Below are positions 4,362-6,817 of a DNA stretch of 6,817 nt, piece by piece. The position numbers and the translations under genes were made by a program. The notes below the pieces were generated by a model. It searched no databases. It worked only from the letters and a program-made list of their open reading frames with translations, and had not been told where the DNA came from. How positions within the stretch are numbered: position 1 is the first letter of the stretch; every line of letters starts with the position of its first letter. Origin of the DNA: CAYGZA01 sp964354135 (GTDB taxonomy: Bacteria > Planctomycetota > Planctomycetia > Pirellulales > Thermoguttaceae); contig CAYGZA010000341.1 of the NCBI GenBank assembly GCA_964354135.1, positions 1 through 6,817 of the forward strand, written 5' to 3'.

Positions 4362-6817
4362 CTAATGTTGGACCTCATCGCCTCGGTGCGCCACAAAGTC
4401 GTTCTTTTCGCCCGGCTTGAGTGCGAACCGCTTCAACCCGAGCGGGTGATCCGGCGTGAGTCGCCGGAGTCTTGTCTCAGAGTCGACGGGGAGCCGCAAG
4501 CCGGGCGGCAAGAGCAGTTCTCCCTCGCACTCCGCCGGCAGGGTGACCGATGCGGAATGGCCGCCCAAGATCGGCTGGGCGGCGAATTGGATCGGCCCGC
4601 GCACGGTGTAGTAGGTCAACTCCAGCGCACCGAGGTCGTGCAATTGCGGCCGGACTTGGACGCGCCGAAAGCCCGGGGCCGCCGGCCGAATGCCGGCGAT
4701 GTCCCGGTAGAGGACGAAGATCGGCGAGAGGGCGCAGTGGCTCCACTGGGCGGTCGAGTCGGGCGGGGCCTCCCACGATTCCTGGAGCGTGTTGTTGTCG
4801 ATGACCGACCTCATCCTCGCCCAGCGACGGCGGAAGTCCTTGAGGATCACGTCGGTCCGGCCCAGCTTCGCCAACGCCCAGTAGCGCCAGTTCGCGTTGC
4901 AGGGATAAGACAGGCCCATTTCCGCGGGGCACTCGGCCAGGGCCTTCAGGGCCGCCGCCGTGTTGCCGCCGGGGCACTGGTTGAAGAGGATCGCCGTGGC
5001 CAGCGAGCGGTCGCACAGGCGGATCGCCTTCTCCTCGGCGAGCCAGGGCAGGTTGTTGACGAAGATGCCCCGCCCCGGGTCCCAGTATCGCCGAACCGTC
5101 GCCGCTGCGATTCCGTCGCCCAATCGCACGAAGTGCTCCGCCTGCTGATTCTCGCCGAACGCCCGGGCCATGGGGGCCAACGCATGCCGGAGCATCGCCG
5201 CGGCATACAGGTTGAACGCGCACTGCTTGTGCCGCTGCTGGCGGTAGGCGTCGTGGTCGATCCAGACCGTGGGGATGCCCAGGTTCTCGACCGGCAAGAG
5301 CCCGTCCTTGCCGCGGAGCCTTTCCAGGTACGCCGCAAAACGCACAAGCCGCGGGTAGGGCTCGGCCAGGGCCGCCAGGTCGCCCGTGTCCTCGTAGTGC
5401 TGCCAGCAGTCGAAGTTGAAGCCCACGCCGTGGTCCAAGAGCGGACCCCAATAGGCCCCATCGACCTGCTTCTGCATCACGCGGGCCAGCCGGTCGAAGG
5501 CGGGCCAGCAGTCCAGGAAGTATCCGTCGGGCGTGAGCCCTTCGCTGAACGTCCGCAGGAACCGGGCCGAGAGCCGCTCTTCGCCGAAGGCGCAGCGGAG
5601 GGCCAAGAGCTGGTGCCCGCCGTCGCCGCTGTACTGCTGGCGCTCGCGGGCCATGCCGTCGACGCACGTTTCCTGGGCGCTATTGACCAGGGTGTTGAGC
5701 GACGCGTCGAAGAGCCGCTGCAGGACCGGCTCGGAGCAGCGGACCACGGGCGGATTGGACCAGGGGAACGAGCGCCGCCGCACGCCGACGCCGCTGAGCT
5801 TCACCGGCCGGCCCGCGCCCCGCACGTGGAGCTGGAGCCAGCGGAGCGATTCGTAGTCGAAGGTCTCGAAGCGGTTCATGCCCTCGCGGCAGACGAACCT
5901 CGTCCAGGCGAAGAACTGCGTGTCGAGCCAGGCGGGCCCCTTGAAGTCGTGCGACTCCTGGCACATGAGCTCGATGATCGTCCCGGCCGGGGCGTCGATC
6001 GTGAAGTACGGCCAGCCGACCACCTGCTCCTTGAAGTGGAACGTTGCGAAGACGCCTTGCCGCGGGTCAGGCGTGGCCGGCAGCGTCCAGGTGGGGGCGT
6101 CGAAGGGATTCACATTCCGCTCGCTCGTGATGCGGAACGAGCCCGGCACACGGAAATCGAACCAGTCCGCGGGCTCGCGGAACCACTCGACACGGCCCGA
6201 GTCGGACAGGCCGGCGGCAGCCACCTCGCTCTCGCGGACCGGCGGGATTTGCCTCAGCCGGAGCGAGCTCCGCGCGGCGGGGACGCCGTCCATCGAGTCG
6301 TTCCCCGGATAACCGCTGGCCGCACTCGGCTTGTCCGCGGGGCAGCCGATGAGGGCCGCGGGGAGCCAGCGGGCATCGGGCTGGAAGTCGGGCGTGTCCC
6401 AACCAACGAGGTGCAGCCGGGCATCGAACTCCTCCTGGAGCGCACGGAGGAACCATCGCTTCGGTGCGCCAGGGCGGTGGGCGCGGTCGACGCAGCAGAG
6501 CCACGAGGGATCGGAAACGACCTTCTCCGTGCGGCCGCCCGGAAGCTCGATCGATGCGTGGAAGATGAGCCCGGGCTTGCCGGCCGCCCAGGTCCCGTCG
6601 CCGATCCCGTAGTGGAGGACCTCGACGCCGATCACGTTCTTGCCCGGGCGAAGGTGCGGCGCGAGATCGACCGGGTCGACGTCCAGATACCGCGGGTCGC
6701 ACGGGGCCGGGCCCCACTGCACGCGGCGGCCATTGACCGTGAGCTTGTATCGGCTGTCGGCGGTGATGAGGGCGGTCGCGCGCTCTGGCGCGGCAGTCAG
6801 GTGTACCTCCTTGCGGA
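4362..6817 (-). CDS. Alpha-L-rhamnosidase, glycoside hydrolase family 78 (5' end outside window)
   Basis: Predicted to hydrolyse terminal alpha-L-rhamnose by inversion. Numbered from the first whole codon (6815), 817 residues are visible and the frame runs off the right edge. A GTG at 6722 is not the start, because the 31 codons upstream read as typical family sequence (YKLTVNGRR). Order: an N-terminal sandwich (about 1-120, with HLRPGKNVIGVEV), a second beta domain (about 265-350, with FHFKEQVVGWPYF), an alpha6/alpha6 barrel (about 355-710) and a C-terminal beta domain (about 720-817). The motif CVDGMARERQQYSGD has Asp386, Glu391 and Asp398 at the spacing I recall for Asp567, Glu572 and Asp579 of Bacillus RhaB. 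Glu682 (QESWEAPP) is the likely general base, followed by WSHCALSP and AGIRPAAPGF. GH78 proteins are often 900-1,100 residues, so perhaps 50-200 are missing, including any signal peptide; location cannot be judged. The substrate (pectin, ulvan-like glycan or glycoside) is not predictable. Confidence 0.88.
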   Translation of the reverse strand, partial: RKEVHLTAAPERATALITADSRYKLTVNGRRVQWGPAPCDPRYLDVDPVDLAPHLRPGKNVIGVEVLHYGIGDGTWAAGKPGLIFHASIELPGGRTEKVVSDPSWLCCVDRAHRPGAPKRWFLRALQEEFDARLHLVGWDTPDFQPDARWLPAALIGCPADKPSAASGYPGNDSMDGVPAARSSLRLRQIPPVRESEVAAAGLSDSGRVEWFREPADWFDFRVPGSFRITSERNVNPFDAPTWTLPATPDPRQGVFATFHFKEQVVGWPYFTIDAPAGTIIELMCQESHDFKGPAWLDTQFFAWTRFVCREGMNRFETFDYESLRWLQLHVRGAGRPVKLSGVGVRRRSFPWSNPPVVRCSEPVLQRLFDASLNTLVNSAQETCVDGMARERQQYSGDGGHQLLALRCAFGEERLSARFLRTFSEGLTPDGYFLDCWPAFDRLARVMQKQVDGAYWGPLLDHGVGFNFDCWQHYEDTGDLAALAEPYPRLVRFAAYLERLRGKDGLLPVENLGIPTVWIDHDAYRQQRHKQCAFNLYAAAMLRHALAPMARAFGENQQAEHFVRLGDGIAAATVRRYWDPGRGIFVNNLPWLAEEKAIRLCDRSLATAILFNQCPGGNTAAALKALAECPAEMGLSYPCNANWRYWALAKLGRTDVILKDFRRRWARMRSVIDNNTLQESWEAPPDSTAQWSHCALSPIFVLYRDIAGIRPAAPGFRRVQVRPQLHDLGALELTYYTVRGPIQFAAQPILGGHSASVTLPAECEGELLLPPGLRLPVDSETRLRRLTPDHPLGLKRFALKPGEKNDFVAHRGDEVQH

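Noticed and set aside
4477..5667. 396-codon minus-strand ORF overlapping the rhamnosidase in another frame
   Set aside because: Its Arg/Ala/Pro/Gly-rich composition is typical of an out-of-frame shadow. The competing frame contains the full GH78 motif series.
6720..6722. GTG at 6722 as the rhamnosidase start
   Set aside because: The frame stays open to the window edge, and the 31 upstream codons encode sequence typical of the GH78 N-terminal sandwich, so the true start lies outside the window.

Overview
The window looks like chromosomal DNA from a planctomycete-like bacterium (Pirellulales or a relative). This is inferred from four things: high GC with GC-rich third codon positions, a GC-rich palindromic intergenic repeat of a kind I associate with planctomycete genomes, three or four exported proteins in a row, and a secreted-protein family of unknown function next to a rhamnosidase. 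No marker gene fixes the taxonomy.

Layout. Positions 1-176 hold a cluster of short tandem and inverted repeats with no credible gene. A plausible sigma-70-type promoter (253-281) and a perfect GC-rich hairpin (302-320) lead into a plus-strand gene (377-2431) for a 684-residue lipoprotein with an alpha/beta-hydrolase lipase domain. That gene converges on a minus-strand block. Read in its own direction, the block is: an alpha-L-rhamnosidase of family GH78 (window edge to 4362, 5' end missing), a 301-bp gap with a candidate promoter and a bulged palindrome, an exported protein of unknown function (4060-2999), and, 19 nt further on, a short exported protein (2979-2575). The last two genes each have a clear Shine-Dalgarno sequence and almost certainly share a transcript. 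The convergent gap 2432-2574 has one imperfect hairpin and a 12-bp fragment matching the repeat cluster at the left end.

How the genes may work together. The GH78 enzyme would release terminal alpha-L-rhamnose from a polysaccharide or glycoside. The downstream pair are small exported proteins without a recognisable catalytic site; the shorter begins like a concanavalin-A/LamG-type sandwich but is too short for the fold. The lipase is transcribed towards them and is probably functionally separate. I see no defence system, CRISPR array, transposase, integrase, tRNA or rRNA. The points most worth following up are the uncharacterised exported family at 2999-4060, the possible internal deletion in the gene at 2575-2979, and the repeat cluster.
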